Positions 1-6,891 of a stretch of 41,154 nucleotides of DNA are shown here, in pieces; the stretch's first letter is position 1; every line of letters starts with the position of its first letter. The stretch comes from DATFGK01 sp046712825 (GTDB taxonomy: Bacteria > Actinomycetota > AC-67), in contig JBKKCR010000253.1 of NCBI GenBank assembly GCA_046712825.1, positions 1 through 41,154 on the forward strand, in the 5' to 3' direction. Both the position numbers and the translations under genes were made by a program. The notes under the pieces are model-generated. The model worked only from the letters and a program-made list of their open reading frames with translations. It searched no databases and was not told the DNA's origin.

Positions 1-260
1 ACGTAGTATCGCGCGCCGTTGGGCAGGATAACGTTGGCGAGCCCGAGATCCTCGTCGCTCCCTTCCCAGCCGGGCGCCGGTTCGAACCCGCGGGCGTCGC
101 GTAGGGGCGACTCCTGCTCGTAGTCCCAGCGGATGCGCCGGAGTGACCCTGCGTAGGTGGAGATCAGCAGTGACGACGACAGCACGGGATTGAAGTCGGG
201 CGCTCCGACCGCGGCGATGCCGTATTCCGTCTCGGTGCCGAAGACCTTGGGGATGGCCAC
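1..260 (-). CDS. dop: Pup deamidase/depupylase Dop, 5' part only
   Basis: Only the first 86 codons lie in the window; the gene runs off the left edge. The product begins at a GTG (258-260) with AIPKVFGTETEYGI, followed by RWDYEQESPLRDARGFE and, at the edge, LPNGARYYV. These match the N-terminus of the Dop/PafA carboxylate-amine ligase fold, and the RWDYE-ESPLRDARGF block favours Dop over PafA. Dop deamidates the C-terminal Gln of Pup and removes Pup from proteasome substrates in the cytoplasm. The gene starts 9 nt after the stop of the truncated ARC copy, so it is probably cotranscribed with the ATPase genes. Pup, proteasome subunit and pafA genes would be expected further left, outside the window. 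The family call is firm; Dop rather than PafA is an inference from N-terminal similarity and gene order. Confidence 0.88.
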   Translation of the reverse strand, partial: MAIPKVFGTETEYGIAAVGAPDFNPVLSSSLLISTYAGSLRRIRWDYEQESPLRDARGFEPAPGWEGSDEDLGLANVILPNGARYY

Positions 261-269
261 GCGGCCACC

Positions 270-794
270 CTACAGGTACTGACCGGCGTTCACGCGATCG
301 ACCTGGCGTCCGTCGCCATCGTGGCCCAGCAACGTGCGCACGTACACGATGCGCTCGCCCTTCTTGCCGGAGATGCGAGCCCAGTCGTCTGGGTTCGTCG
401 TGTTGGGCAGATCCTCGTTCTCCTTGAACTCGTCACGGATCGCGGTCAGCAGATCCTCGGACTTGATGCCCTTGTCGCCCATCGACAGGAAGCGCTTGAT
501 CGCGTCCTTCTTGGCGCGCCGGACGATGTTCTCGATCATGGCGCCAGAGTTGAAGTCCTTGAAGTACAGGATCTCCTTGTCCCCGCTCGCGTTGGTGACT
601 TCGAGGAAGCGGTTGCGGTCGTTCTGCTCGTACATCTGCTCGACCGTCTTCTCGATCATGCGGAAACATGCCTGCTGGGCATCGCCGCTGTAACGCGCCA
701 CCTCGTCGGGATGGATCGGCACGACCGGGTGCAGGTACTTCGACATGATGTCGGCGGCCTGCTGCTGGTTCGGGCGCTCGATCTTGATCTTCAC
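270..794 (-). CDS. Truncated paralog of the proteasome ATPase ARC (C-terminal domains only)
   Basis: This 174-residue frame copies the last third of the ARC protein encoded just upstream. It begins at a GTG inside the AAA+ second region of homology (MKIKIERP) and keeps the helical lid, the C-terminal beta-grasp region (NRFLEVTNASGDKEILYF) and the terminal GQYL tail, which in Mpa/ARC docks the ATPase on the 20S core. It lacks the coiled coil, both OB domains, Walker A and Walker B, so it cannot hydrolyse ATP. By eye the two copies match at roughly two thirds of residues; the last 60 before the tail are nearly identical while many third codon positions differ, which suggests selection on protein sequence. 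The frame is the same as full-length ARC, from which it is separated by one TAG and 16 codons. No clear Shine-Dalgarno precedes the GTG. It may be a proteasome-binding regulator, a pseudogene or a read-through extension. Confidence 0.7.
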   Translation of the reverse strand: MKIKIERPNQQQAADIMSKYLHPVVPIHPDEVARYSGDAQQACFRMIEKTVEQMYEQNDRNRFLEVTNASGDKEILYFKDFNSGAMIENIVRRAKKDAIKRFLSMGDKGIKSEDLLTAIRDEFKENEDLPNTTNPDDWARISGKKGERIVYVRTLLGHDGDGRQVDRVNAGQYL

Positions 795-842
795 GTCGAG
801 CCGGCCCGGCGGCGGCCCCGACCATGGTATCCCCGTACTGCG

Positions 843-2591
843 CTAGAGGTACTGACCGGTGTTGACGGTCTCGATCGACCGGCCGGCCGTCTCCTGCCCG
901 AGCAACGTACGGACGTAGACGATGCGCTCACCCTTCTTACCGGAGATGCGCGCCCAGTCATCCGGGTTGGTCGTGTTGGGCAGATCCTCGTTCTCCTTGA
1001 ACTCGGCCCGGATCGCGAGGAAGAGGTCCTCCTCCTTGATGCCCTTCTCCCCAACCTCGAGGAAGCGCTTGATCGCTTCCTTCTTGGCGCGGGCCACGAC
1101 GTTCTCGATCATCGCGCCGGAGTTGAAGTCCTTGAAGAACAGGATCTCCTTGTCTCCGTTCGCGTACGTGACCTCGAGGAATCGGTTCTCGTCCGACTCG
1201 TCGTACATGCGTTTCACGGTGGCGTCGATGATCGAGCCGACCGCTGCCTGCCGATCTCCGCTGTGACGCTTGAGCGTCTCGTCGTGAAGCGGAAGCCCCG
1301 GAAGCAGGTAGATCTTGAAGATCTCCGCAGCGGCGTCCACGTCCGGCCGCTCGATCTTGATCTTGACGTCGAGCCGGCCCGGCCGAAGGATCGCCGGGTC
1401 GATCATGTCCTCGCGGTTCGCCGCGCCGATCACTATGACGTTCGACAAGGTCTCGACACCGTCGATCTCCGACAGCAGCTGCGGGACGATCGTGTTCTCC
1501 ACGTCGGAGGAGACGCCCGACCCGCGGGTGCGGAAGATCGAATCCATCTCGTCGAAGAACACGATGACCGGGAAGCCTTCCTCCGACTTCTCCTTGGCGC
1601 GCTGGAAGATCAGGCGGATCTGGCGCTCGGTCTCGCCCACGTACTTGTTCAGCAGCTCGGGGCCCTTGATGTTCAAGAAATACGATCGCGCGTTCTCCTG
1701 ACCGCTTTTCTCCGCGATCTTCTTCGCGAGCGAGTTCGCCACCGCCTTGGCGATCAGCGTCTTGCCGCAGCCCGGCGGGCCGTACAGCAGTACGCCCTTC
1801 GGTGCTTTGAGCTGATGCTCGGCGAACAGGTCGGCGTGGAGGAACGGCAGCTCCACCGCGTCGCGGATCGACTCGATCTGGCCCCCGAGGCCGCCGATGT
1901 CGGCGTAGGTGATGTCGGGGACCTCTTCGAGCACGAGCTCTTCGACCTCGGGCTTCGGGAGGCGCTCGAACACGTAGCCGGACTTCGGATCCATGAGCAG
2001 GTTGTCGCCGGCGCGCAGGTGCTGCGTCATCAGCGGGTCGGCAAGGTAGACGACGCGTTCCTCGTCGGCGTGCCCGACGACGATGGCGCGGTTGGCGTCG
2101 AGGATCTCCTTGAGCTGAACGACCTCGCCGGACACCTCGAACTGACGCGCAGCGATGATGTTCATGGCCTCGTTGAGCATCACTTCCTGGCCCTTGACGA
2201 GGCTCTTCGGATCGATCTCGGGGTGCGCCGCGACGCGAAGCTTGCGTCCGCCGGTCGTGATATCGACGGTGCCGTCCTCGTTCGTCGCGAGGTAGGTGCC
2301 GAAGCCCGACGGCGGCGCCGTCAGCTTCTCGACCTCTTCCTTCAGCGCGACGATCTGCTCACGCGCTTCACGGAGCGTCGAGGCGAGACGGTCGTTCTGG
2401 GACAGCGCCTGCGCGAGCTGCGTGCGCGTCTCGGCGAGCTTGTCCTCGAGGATCTTCACTTGACCCGGCGCGTCGCGGAGGCGACGGCGCAGCAGCGACG
2501 TCTCCTCCTCGAGGAACTTCAGCTGTGTCTGAAGTTCGTTCACCTGACGCTCGAGGTGGCGCCCTTCCGACTCGTGAGCGGAACCCGGCAC
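843..2591 (-). CDS. arc: Proteasome-associated AAA+ ATPase ARC/Mpa
   Basis: The 582-residue protein is the ring ATPase that recognises pupylated proteins, unfolds them and feeds them to the 20S proteasome. Visible parts in order: a coiled coil at about residues 8-90 that binds Pup, a double OB-fold region at about 95-210, the AAA+ module with Walker A GPPGCGKT (271-278), Walker B VIVFFDEMD (342-350) and a second region of homology ending ILRPGRLD (401-408), then the lid, a beta-grasp segment and the C-terminal GQYL docking tail. Length is normal for the family. The GTG start is chosen because AAGGAGG lies 6 nt upstream (2598-2604). The N-terminus reads PGSAHESEG before the coiled coil. It lies downstream of trmI and upstream of dop, the usual actinobacterial order, except that a C-terminal duplicate separates it from dop. 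Confidence 0.95.
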   Translation of the reverse strand: MPGSAHESEGRHLERQVNELQTQLKFLEEETSLLRRRLRDAPGQVKILEDKLAETRTQLAQALSQNDRLASTLREAREQIVALKEEVEKLTAPPSGFGTYLATNEDGTVDITTGGRKLRVAAHPEIDPKSLVKGQEVMLNEAMNIIAARQFEVSGEVVQLKEILDANRAIVVGHADEERVVYLADPLMTQHLRAGDNLLMDPKSGYVFERLPKPEVEELVLEEVPDITYADIGGLGGQIESIRDAVELPFLHADLFAEHQLKAPKGVLLYGPPGCGKTLIAKAVANSLAKKIAEKSGQENARSYFLNIKGPELLNKYVGETERQIRLIFQRAKEKSEEGFPVIVFFDEMDSIFRTRGSGVSSDVENTIVPQLLSEIDGVETLSNVIVIGAANREDMIDPAILRPGRLDVKIKIERPDVDAAAEIFKIYLLPGLPLHDETLKRHSGDRQAAVGSIIDATVKRMYDESDENRFLEVTYANGDKEILFFKDFNSGAMIENVVARAKKEAIKRFLEVGEKGIKEEDLFLAIRAEFKENEDLPNTTNPDDWARISGKKGERIVYVRTLLGQETAGRSIETVNTGQYL

Positions 2592-2644
2592 CCAACACCT
2601 CCTTGGTACTTCCCTCGCTCGAAAAGTCCCCGGCTGACCTCGGG

Positions 2645-2672
2645 ATTATCGCACCCGAGTTCCTACCTTGAA
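2645..2672 (-). promoter_or_regulatory. Candidate promoter of the arc-dop operon
   Basis: On the minus strand a -35-like TTCAAG (2667-2672) and a -10-like GATAAT (2645-2650) are separated by 16 bp, about 55 bp upstream of the arc GTG. The 213-bp gap between trmI and arc otherwise holds no gene. It does hold an imperfect stem-loop at 2763-2794 just after the trmI stop. The boxes are close to sigma-70 consensus, but this is inspection only. Confidence 0.35.
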
Positions 2673-2804
2673 TGGGTTATCGTCCGCGTTCGTCCGCCGT
2701 ATTAGCTCTCCTCGCAAAGTTCCTCGCCGGTAACCTCTCTCGTTAACAATTCTGAACCCTTTTTGACGCTACTCCCGGCCACGGAGAGCGTCAACGACGT
2801 CCGA

Positions 2805-3590
2805 TCAGCGATCCAGGCCGAAGAAACGGGCGATCGTGACGAATCCGGTGTGGGCCACCATCCGGTGGTCGGGCCGGACCGAGGCGCCCTCGACGTGCCA
2901 CGTGCGCACGAGGACTTCGCGGGTGACGATCTCGCCCAAACCGGCCTCACGCAGCGCTTCGGTCGTTTGCGAGACCTGTGTGGTGGTCGGCACGTACGAG
3001 CAGAACACCGCCCCGGGACGCATAGCGGTGAGCGCCCTCGGCAGGATGCGCCACGGCTCGGGGAGATCGAGCACAACCCGATCGATCTCGACGTCGAGTT
3101 CTGCTTCGGTGACGTCGCCGAGACGCAGATCCAACTCGTCGGGGATCTTCCCGAGGAACGACTCGACGTTGGTGCGCGCCTTCGCGGCGAAGTCCTCGCG
3201 GAGCTCGTAGGAGATCACGCGACCGCGCTCCCCCACGGCGCGCACGAGCGCCAGCGTCATCGCGCCCGACCCGGTGCCCGCTTCGAGCACGGTCGCGCCG
3301 GGGTGGATGTCGGCTTCGATCAGGATCATGCCGATGTCCTTCGGGTACACGACCTGCGCGCCGCGCGGCATCTTCAAGATGAAATCGGCGAGCGAGGGCC
3401 GGAACGCGATCAGCGGCGCGCCGGAAGAGGCTGCGAGCCGTATGCCTTCTGGCGAGCCGAGGATCGCGTCGTGCTCGACGAAGCCCTGATGGAAGTGGAA
3501 GCGTTCGCCCGGCCGCAACGTGATCATGTACCGCCGACCGCGACGATCGACCAGCATGACGCGCTCGCCGGGCTCGAACGGGTTGCTCAC
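2805..3590 (-). CDS. trmI: tRNA (adenine(58)-N1)-methyltransferase TrmI
   Basis: This 261-residue enzyme methylates N1 of A58 in the tRNA T-loop using S-adenosylmethionine and normally acts as a homotetramer. The N-terminal beta domain (FEPGERVMLVDRRGRRY, then LRPGERFHFHQGFVEHD) is followed by the Rossmann methyltransferase domain, with motif I VLEAGTGSGAMTLAL and motif IV DRVVLDLPEPWRIL. The GTG at 3590 is chosen because it overlaps the upstream gene's TGA in a GTGA arrangement and the protein then begins SNPFEPGERVML, as expected; longer upstream starts lie inside the neighbouring gene. In actinobacteria trmI commonly sits next to the ARC ATPase gene. Its translational coupling to a TtuA-type thiolase is notable, because in Thermus m1A58 promotes thiolation of U54. 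Confidence 0.92.
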   Translation of the reverse strand: MSNPFEPGERVMLVDRRGRRYMITLRPGERFHFHQGFVEHDAILGSPEGIRLAASSGAPLIAFRPSLADFILKMPRGAQVVYPKDIGMILIEADIHPGATVLEAGTGSGAMTLALVRAVGERGRVISYELREDFAAKARTNVESFLGKIPDELDLRLGDVTEAELDVEIDRVVLDLPEPWRILPRALTAMRPGAVFCSYVPTTTQVSQTTEALREAGLGEIVTREVLVRTWHVEGASVRPDHRMVAHTGFVTIARFFGLDR

Positions 3591-4729
3591 GACGCGCTGT
3601 TCCTGCCGGCCTTGGCCCGCAGCTGCTTCTTCGCGCGGCAGTAGGCGCACACATCACCGGTGGTCGACTGCCCGCATTCGCTGCACGCCCGAAGCTCGAC
3701 CGTGTCCTCGCTCGCGAACAAGGGCGCCACCTTGTCGAGGTAGCCGAAGAAGAACTGCTGCTTCGTGCCGGGGCTGCGCGCCTCCATGAGGTTCAGCGCG
3801 TCCTTGTACCGAAGCGCCGTGTTCCCGGCCACCAGCGGGCATTCCTCGACGATGTAGTCGATGCCGCGCAGGTTCGCGTACGCGGCGGTCTCGCGCTCGG
3901 ACACCCGATAGAGGGGTTTGACCTTCCTCGATAACTTGGCGTGCGTCGAAGGGAGCGCCGGCGACTGCCGCGCGATGTATTCGGTCTGCCAGTGGAGCGT
4001 GTTGCCGAGCAGGGTCGCGGCCTCGTCGTCGAGGTTGTGCCCGGTGACGAGCACGTCGTAGCCCTCGCGCGTCGCCTGCAGGTTGCTCAGATACCGCTTC
4101 GTCAAGCCGCACACGCTGCATGGGACGCGACGCCCCTCGCGCGCGATCTGCTCGATGGTGAAGCCTTCGTCGTCCTTGAGGTCCGTGACGATGAGCGTCG
4201 CGCCACGGCCGGCGGCGTACTTTTCGCACATCTCGCGCGACTCGTTCGCGTACTCCTCGCCGGTCCACAGCACGATGTGGTAACCGGTCGCGTCGTACCC
4301 CATGTCGAGCAGCATGTCCCACAGTGCCAGCGAGTCCTTGCCGCCGCTGACGCAGACGAGGAGCCGGTCCTCCTTGGTGAACATCTCGTGATCGTCGATC
4401 GCCTTCGTCACCTGGTTGCGCACGTAGCGCAGGAAGCACTCGGCGCAGAAGGCGGCGTTCGCGCGCGCGACCTCCACCTTCGCGGGAGCGCGACAACGCT
4501 TGCACTTGGCGGCGACCCCGGCGGGACCCCGACCGGCGCCGCCCGAGATGACCGGACGGATCTCGACCTCGTCGGAGTCGGCGAGGCGTTCCTCGCGCGT
4601 GAGGAGATCGGCCTCCCGGATGACAAGCACCGTCTCGGGGTTGATCTGCAACCGCTCGAGCAGGATGCGGACGCTCGTCGGACCGGGAACCTCGACCTCG
4701 CGCGTAGGGTTCCGAAGCTTGACCTTCAT
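3587..4729 (-). CDS. ttuA: Ubiquitin-like sulfur carrier fused to TtuA-type tRNA 2-thiolation enzyme
   Basis: The 380-residue protein joins two parts normally made separately. Residues 1-64 form a ThiS/MoaD/TtuB-like beta-grasp unit ending ISGG (G63-G64), the position of the diglycine that is thiocarboxylated in free carriers. After a short Gly/Ala linker comes a TtuA/Ncs6-type enzyme: an N-terminal zinc finger (C76, C79, C95, C98), the PP-loop SGGKDS (128-133), Fe-S ligand candidates C204 and C207 (PCSVCG) plus C297 (EECP), and a C-terminal zinc finger (C349, C352, C361, C364). TtuA activates tRNA and transfers sulfur, in Thermus to 5-methyluridine 54 of the T-loop. The ATG at 4729 is chosen because it opens the beta-grasp domain; the longer frame upstream lies within the M50 gene. 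The target base could instead be U34, as in Ncs6. The fused carrier and the blocked diglycine are the odd points. Confidence 0.85.
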   Translation of the reverse strand: MKVKLRNPTREVEVPGPTSVRILLERLQINPETVLVIREADLLTREERLADSDEVEIRPVISGGAGRGPAGVAAKCKRCRAPAKVEVARANAAFCAECFLRYVRNQVTKAIDDHEMFTKEDRLLVCVSGGKDSLALWDMLLDMGYDATGYHIVLWTGEEYANESREMCEKYAAGRGATLIVTDLKDDEGFTIEQIAREGRRVPCSVCGLTKRYLSNLQATREGYDVLVTGHNLDDEAATLLGNTLHWQTEYIARQSPALPSTHAKLSRKVKPLYRVSERETAAYANLRGIDYIVEECPLVAGNTALRYKDALNLMEARSPGTKQQFFFGYLDKVAPLFASEDTVELRACSECGQSTTGDVCAYCRAKKQLRAKAGRNSAS

Positions 4730-4749
4730 CGCGTCCAACGATAGCGGCG

Positions 4750-5580
4750 CTATCTGTGCCCCGCACGGTTCTGCTCGTCGTATTCCGCCCCCGGCGGGCC
4801 CTTTCGCGGCTCTGCGCCTCCCTCGAGGCGGCCGGCGCTGCCGGCCACGTTGAAGAGGAAGTAGCCGACCAGGACGTACCACAGACCCGGCCACGCGTCG
4901 GCGCTGCTCCCCGACGAGACCCCGAGGACGAAGATCGCTCCCCCCGCTCCGATGAGCGCGAAAGCGAACGCCTTGCCGAGCGTGGCCGACCAGCGGGTCG
5001 CCTTGGCGCGGTCGCGCAGGCCCGTCCAGAGACCTGCCCGGAGCACGCGCCCGCCGTCGAGCGGGAACGCCGGCACGAGGTTGAAGACCGCGAGGGCCAG
5101 ATTCACCACCGCGAGAACGCCCCAGACGCCCGGAAGGATGCGAAGGCTCGGATCGAGCTCAGGATCGAACCCCGGATGCAGCGAGAGCGATACCGCGGCG
5201 AGCACCCCGGCGATCAGCAGGCTGGTGAGCGGTCCGATGATCGCGATCCGGAATTCGTCCGCGGGCTTCTCGGCCTCCGCGCCGATCTGCGCGACGCCGC
5301 CGAAGACGAACAAGGTGATGCGACGGGCGTCGAGGCCGTGAGCGCGCGCCATGAACGCGTGCGACAGTTCGTGCGCGAGCACGAAGGCGTAGAAGAGCAA
5401 CGCGATGCCGATCGAGAGCGGCAGGATCCATGCGCTGTCCCTCGGCACGATCTGGGGTGCGATCTCGGAGCGCGCCACCAGCACGAGTGCGAAGAAGATG
5501 ATCAGCCAGCTCGCGTGAACGGCGACCTCGATGGGCCCGATCCGGAACAGGACACGGCTGCCGGAACCGGGAGGAGGCAT
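4750..5580 (-). CDS. M50 (site-2-protease family) membrane zinc metalloprotease
   Basis: A 276-residue polytopic membrane protein of the site-2 protease family, which cuts proteins within the membrane. The zinc motif HELSH lies in the second hydrophobic segment, and the second active-site motif NLVPAFPLDGGRVLRA lies in a later segment, so both catalytic parts are present. At least five hydrophobic segments are visible. No CBS or PDZ domain follows; the tail after the last segment is short and hydrophilic. The ATG at 5580 is chosen because GGAG lies 4 nt upstream and the protein then opens PPPGSGSRVLFRIGPIEV, typical of the family. It is 20 nt upstream of the TtuB-TtuA fusion gene on the same strand and probably cotranscribed. 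Its substrate cannot be deduced. Confidence 0.85.
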   Translation of the reverse strand: MPPPGSGSRVLFRIGPIEVAVHASWLIIFFALVLVARSEIAPQIVPRDSAWILPLSIGIALLFYAFVLAHELSHAFMARAHGLDARRITLFVFGGVAQIGAEAEKPADEFRIAIIGPLTSLLIAGVLAAVSLSLHPGFDPELDPSLRILPGVWGVLAVVNLALAVFNLVPAFPLDGGRVLRAGLWTGLRDRAKATRWSATLGKAFAFALIGAGGAIFVLGVSSGSSADAWPGLWYVLVGYFLFNVAGSAGRLEGGAEPRKGPPGAEYDEQNRAGHR

Positions 5581-5605
5581 GGGTCTCCATGCTACCCTCG
5601 CCGTC

Positions 5606-6175
5606 ATGACCGAGCAGATGACCAAGACCATCCCGGCGCTGAAGGAATGGGCGTTCGTCTGCAAGCTGCTGCTCGAGGGACGCCAGTCGATCATGCTGCG
5701 CAAGGGCGGCATCGACGAGAAAGGCTTCTGGGTCGAGGCCGACGAGTTCTTCCTCTTCCCGACCTACTTCCACCAGATGGCCGAGAAGGTGCGGCCCGAG
5801 TACGCGGCCGAGTGCTCCGAGCTGCTCGCGTATCCGCCGCCCGAGGACGTGCTGCGGATGAGCGGCGTCGCGCGCGTCGTCGAGCACATCGAAGTGCGGC
5901 GGCCGGGGGGGATGGACTCGCTGCGCGATCTCCACCCGTACGATCAGGAGCAGGTCGCGATGCGGCTCGAGTTCCGGCCGCGCAAGCCGCTCGTGATCCT
6001 GGCGGTCGAGGTCCGCCCGGCGTTGCAAGTGGTCGAGACGCCGATGCGCGAGGAGTTCGGCGGCTGCGTCTCGTGGGTCGACGTCGGCGTCGACCGGCCT
6101 GCGCTCGCAACGCCCGTACTTCCGATCGAAGCGGTACGGGCGACCGCCGACCGCGTCAAAAACGCGGTCGGCTAA
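5606..6175 (+). CDS. DUF1802 family protein
   Basis: A 189-residue soluble protein that I place in the DUF1802 family from its opening: a PALKEWAFVCKLLLEG motif followed by LRKGGIDEKGFWVEADEFFLFPTYFHQ. The function of this family is not established; its members are often found near nuclease or restriction-like genes, but nothing nearby points that way here. It is divergent from the M50 protease gene with only 25 bp between starts. Its stop overlaps the vapC stop on the other strand by 4 bp. The start at 5606 (ATG) is favoured because the conserved segment begins about ten residues later; the in-frame start at 5531 lies inside the protease gene. Confidence 0.65.
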   Translation: MTEQMTKTIPALKEWAFVCKLLLEGRQSIMLRKGGIDEKGFWVEADEFFLFPTYFHQMAEKVRPEYAAECSELLAYPPPEDVLRMSGVARVVEHIEVRRPGGMDSLRDLHPYDQEQVAMRLEFRPRKPLVILAVEVRPALQVVETPMREEFGGCVSWVDVGVDRPALATPVLPIEAVRATADRVKNAVG

Positions 6176-6588
6176 CCCTCGACGAGTTTCCTCGGGTCGA
6201 ACCGCGTCACGCCTGCCACTTGATCGAACGATTTGTCGGCGCTCACGATGCCTTCAAGGCTGTAGGTGATCACCACGGCTGCGTGAATCGCGTCGCGAGG
6301 CGTCAGGCGACGATAGCCCTTGACGATGTCGGATGCTTCCTCGATCTCTCGTCGCGTGATCGGAAGAGGCCCTGGGAACGTCGTGAGGGTTCGCGCAACC
6401 ATCTCGGCAGCGAAAGCGCGCTGCCCTCTGCGCGTGTAGACGTCCATGAGCTCTTGTAGCGCTTCGACATCCACCACGTACTCGTCCGGCCTCTCGCCTG
6501 CGTCCAGGAGAAGCACCCGACACGCTTCCCGGTTCGGATCCGGCCGCCCCGCTGCGTACACGAAGACGTTCGTGTCGAGAAGCTTCAC
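6172..6588 (-). CDS. vapC: VapC-type PIN-domain toxin
   Basis: A 138-residue PIN-domain protein. The acidic residues expected at the metal-dependent RNase site are present: D in LLDTNVFVYA at the start, E in DVEALQELMDVY, D in PRDAIHAAV and D in VSADKSFD near the C-terminus. VapC toxins cut tRNA or rRNA and are neutralised by the VapB partner. The GTG at 6588 overlaps the TGA of the upstream antitoxin gene (GTGA), so the two are translationally coupled. The stop codon overlaps that of the convergent DUF1802 gene. The family call is secure; the RNA target is unknown. Confidence 0.88.
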   Translation of the reverse strand: MKLLDTNVFVYAAGRPDPNREACRVLLLDAGERPDEYVVDVEALQELMDVYTRRGQRAFAAEMVARTLTTFPGPLPITRREIEEASDIVKGYRRLTPRDAIHAAVVITYSLEGIVSADKSFDQVAGVTRFDPRKLVEG

Positions 6589-6833
6589 GGCTCCTTGTCC
6601 ACGTATCGCCCGATCAGCTTCTTCGCCTCTTCCCAGGTGCCAACGTCGACCTCCTGGGACGTCAACCACTTAACGGCCGCTTTCCTACGCTCAGCGGACG
6701 GTTGAAGATAGGTCCTTCTTACCGCGTCGCGAACGAGCTCGCCGAGCGACATCCCACGATGGGAAGCTTCTCGTTTGAGGGCGTCGAGCTCCTCTTCGCT
6801 GAAGAGGATCTCGGCCCGCTTGTTCATGGCCAT
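6585..6833 (-). CDS. vapB: VapB-like ribbon-helix-helix antitoxin
   Basis: An 82-residue protein with an N-terminal ribbon-helix-helix pattern (RAEILFSEEELDALKREA, then GMSLGELVRDAVRRTYL) and a C-terminal segment rich in charged and aromatic residues (KWLTSQEVDVGTWEEAKKL) that would wrap the toxin. It probably neutralises the downstream VapC and represses its own promoter. GGAGG lies 5 nt before the ATG (6839-6843), which fixes the start at 6833; a second ATG follows two codons later. A perfect 9-bp inverted repeat lies immediately upstream and is the likely operator. Confidence 0.85.
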   Translation of the reverse strand: MAMNKRAEILFSEEELDALKREASHRGMSLGELVRDAVRRTYLQPSAERRKAAVKWLTSQEVDVGTWEEAKKLIGRYVDKEP

Positions 6834-6847
6834 GGAGACCTCCGGAT

Positions 6848-6883
6848 ACCTACGGAGATACTACTCCGGATGCATCCGTAGGT
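6848..6883. promoter_or_regulatory. Inverted-repeat operator of vapBC
   Basis: The 9-bp arms ACCTACGGA (6848-6856) and TCCGTAGGT (6875-6883) are perfect inverted repeats 18 bp apart. The spacer holds a smaller GGAG/CTCC pair and a TCCGGA palindrome. The element starts 15 bp upstream of the vapB ATG, directly behind its ribosome binding site. This is where ribbon-helix-helix antitoxins usually bind, alone or with toxin, to autorepress. The repeat is seen directly; its role is inferred. Confidence 0.6.
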
Positions 6884-6891
6884 CCAAGGGA

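Noticed and set aside
270..794. Simple assembly duplication of arc
   Set aside because: The copies differ at many synonymous and nonsynonymous positions throughout, which a collapsed or repeated assembly of one gene would not give. A chimera with a related strain is not fully excluded.
321..2705. Very long open frame on the plus strand opposite arc
   Set aside because: It is antisense to arc and its duplicate, has no ribosome site or recognisable domain, and reads as the low-stop shadow expected opposite a high-GC gene.
2763..2794. Stem-loop after trmI as a terminator
   Set aside because: The stem is good (8+4 bp), but on the minus strand it is followed by A residues, not U; the T-run precedes it on the wrong side.
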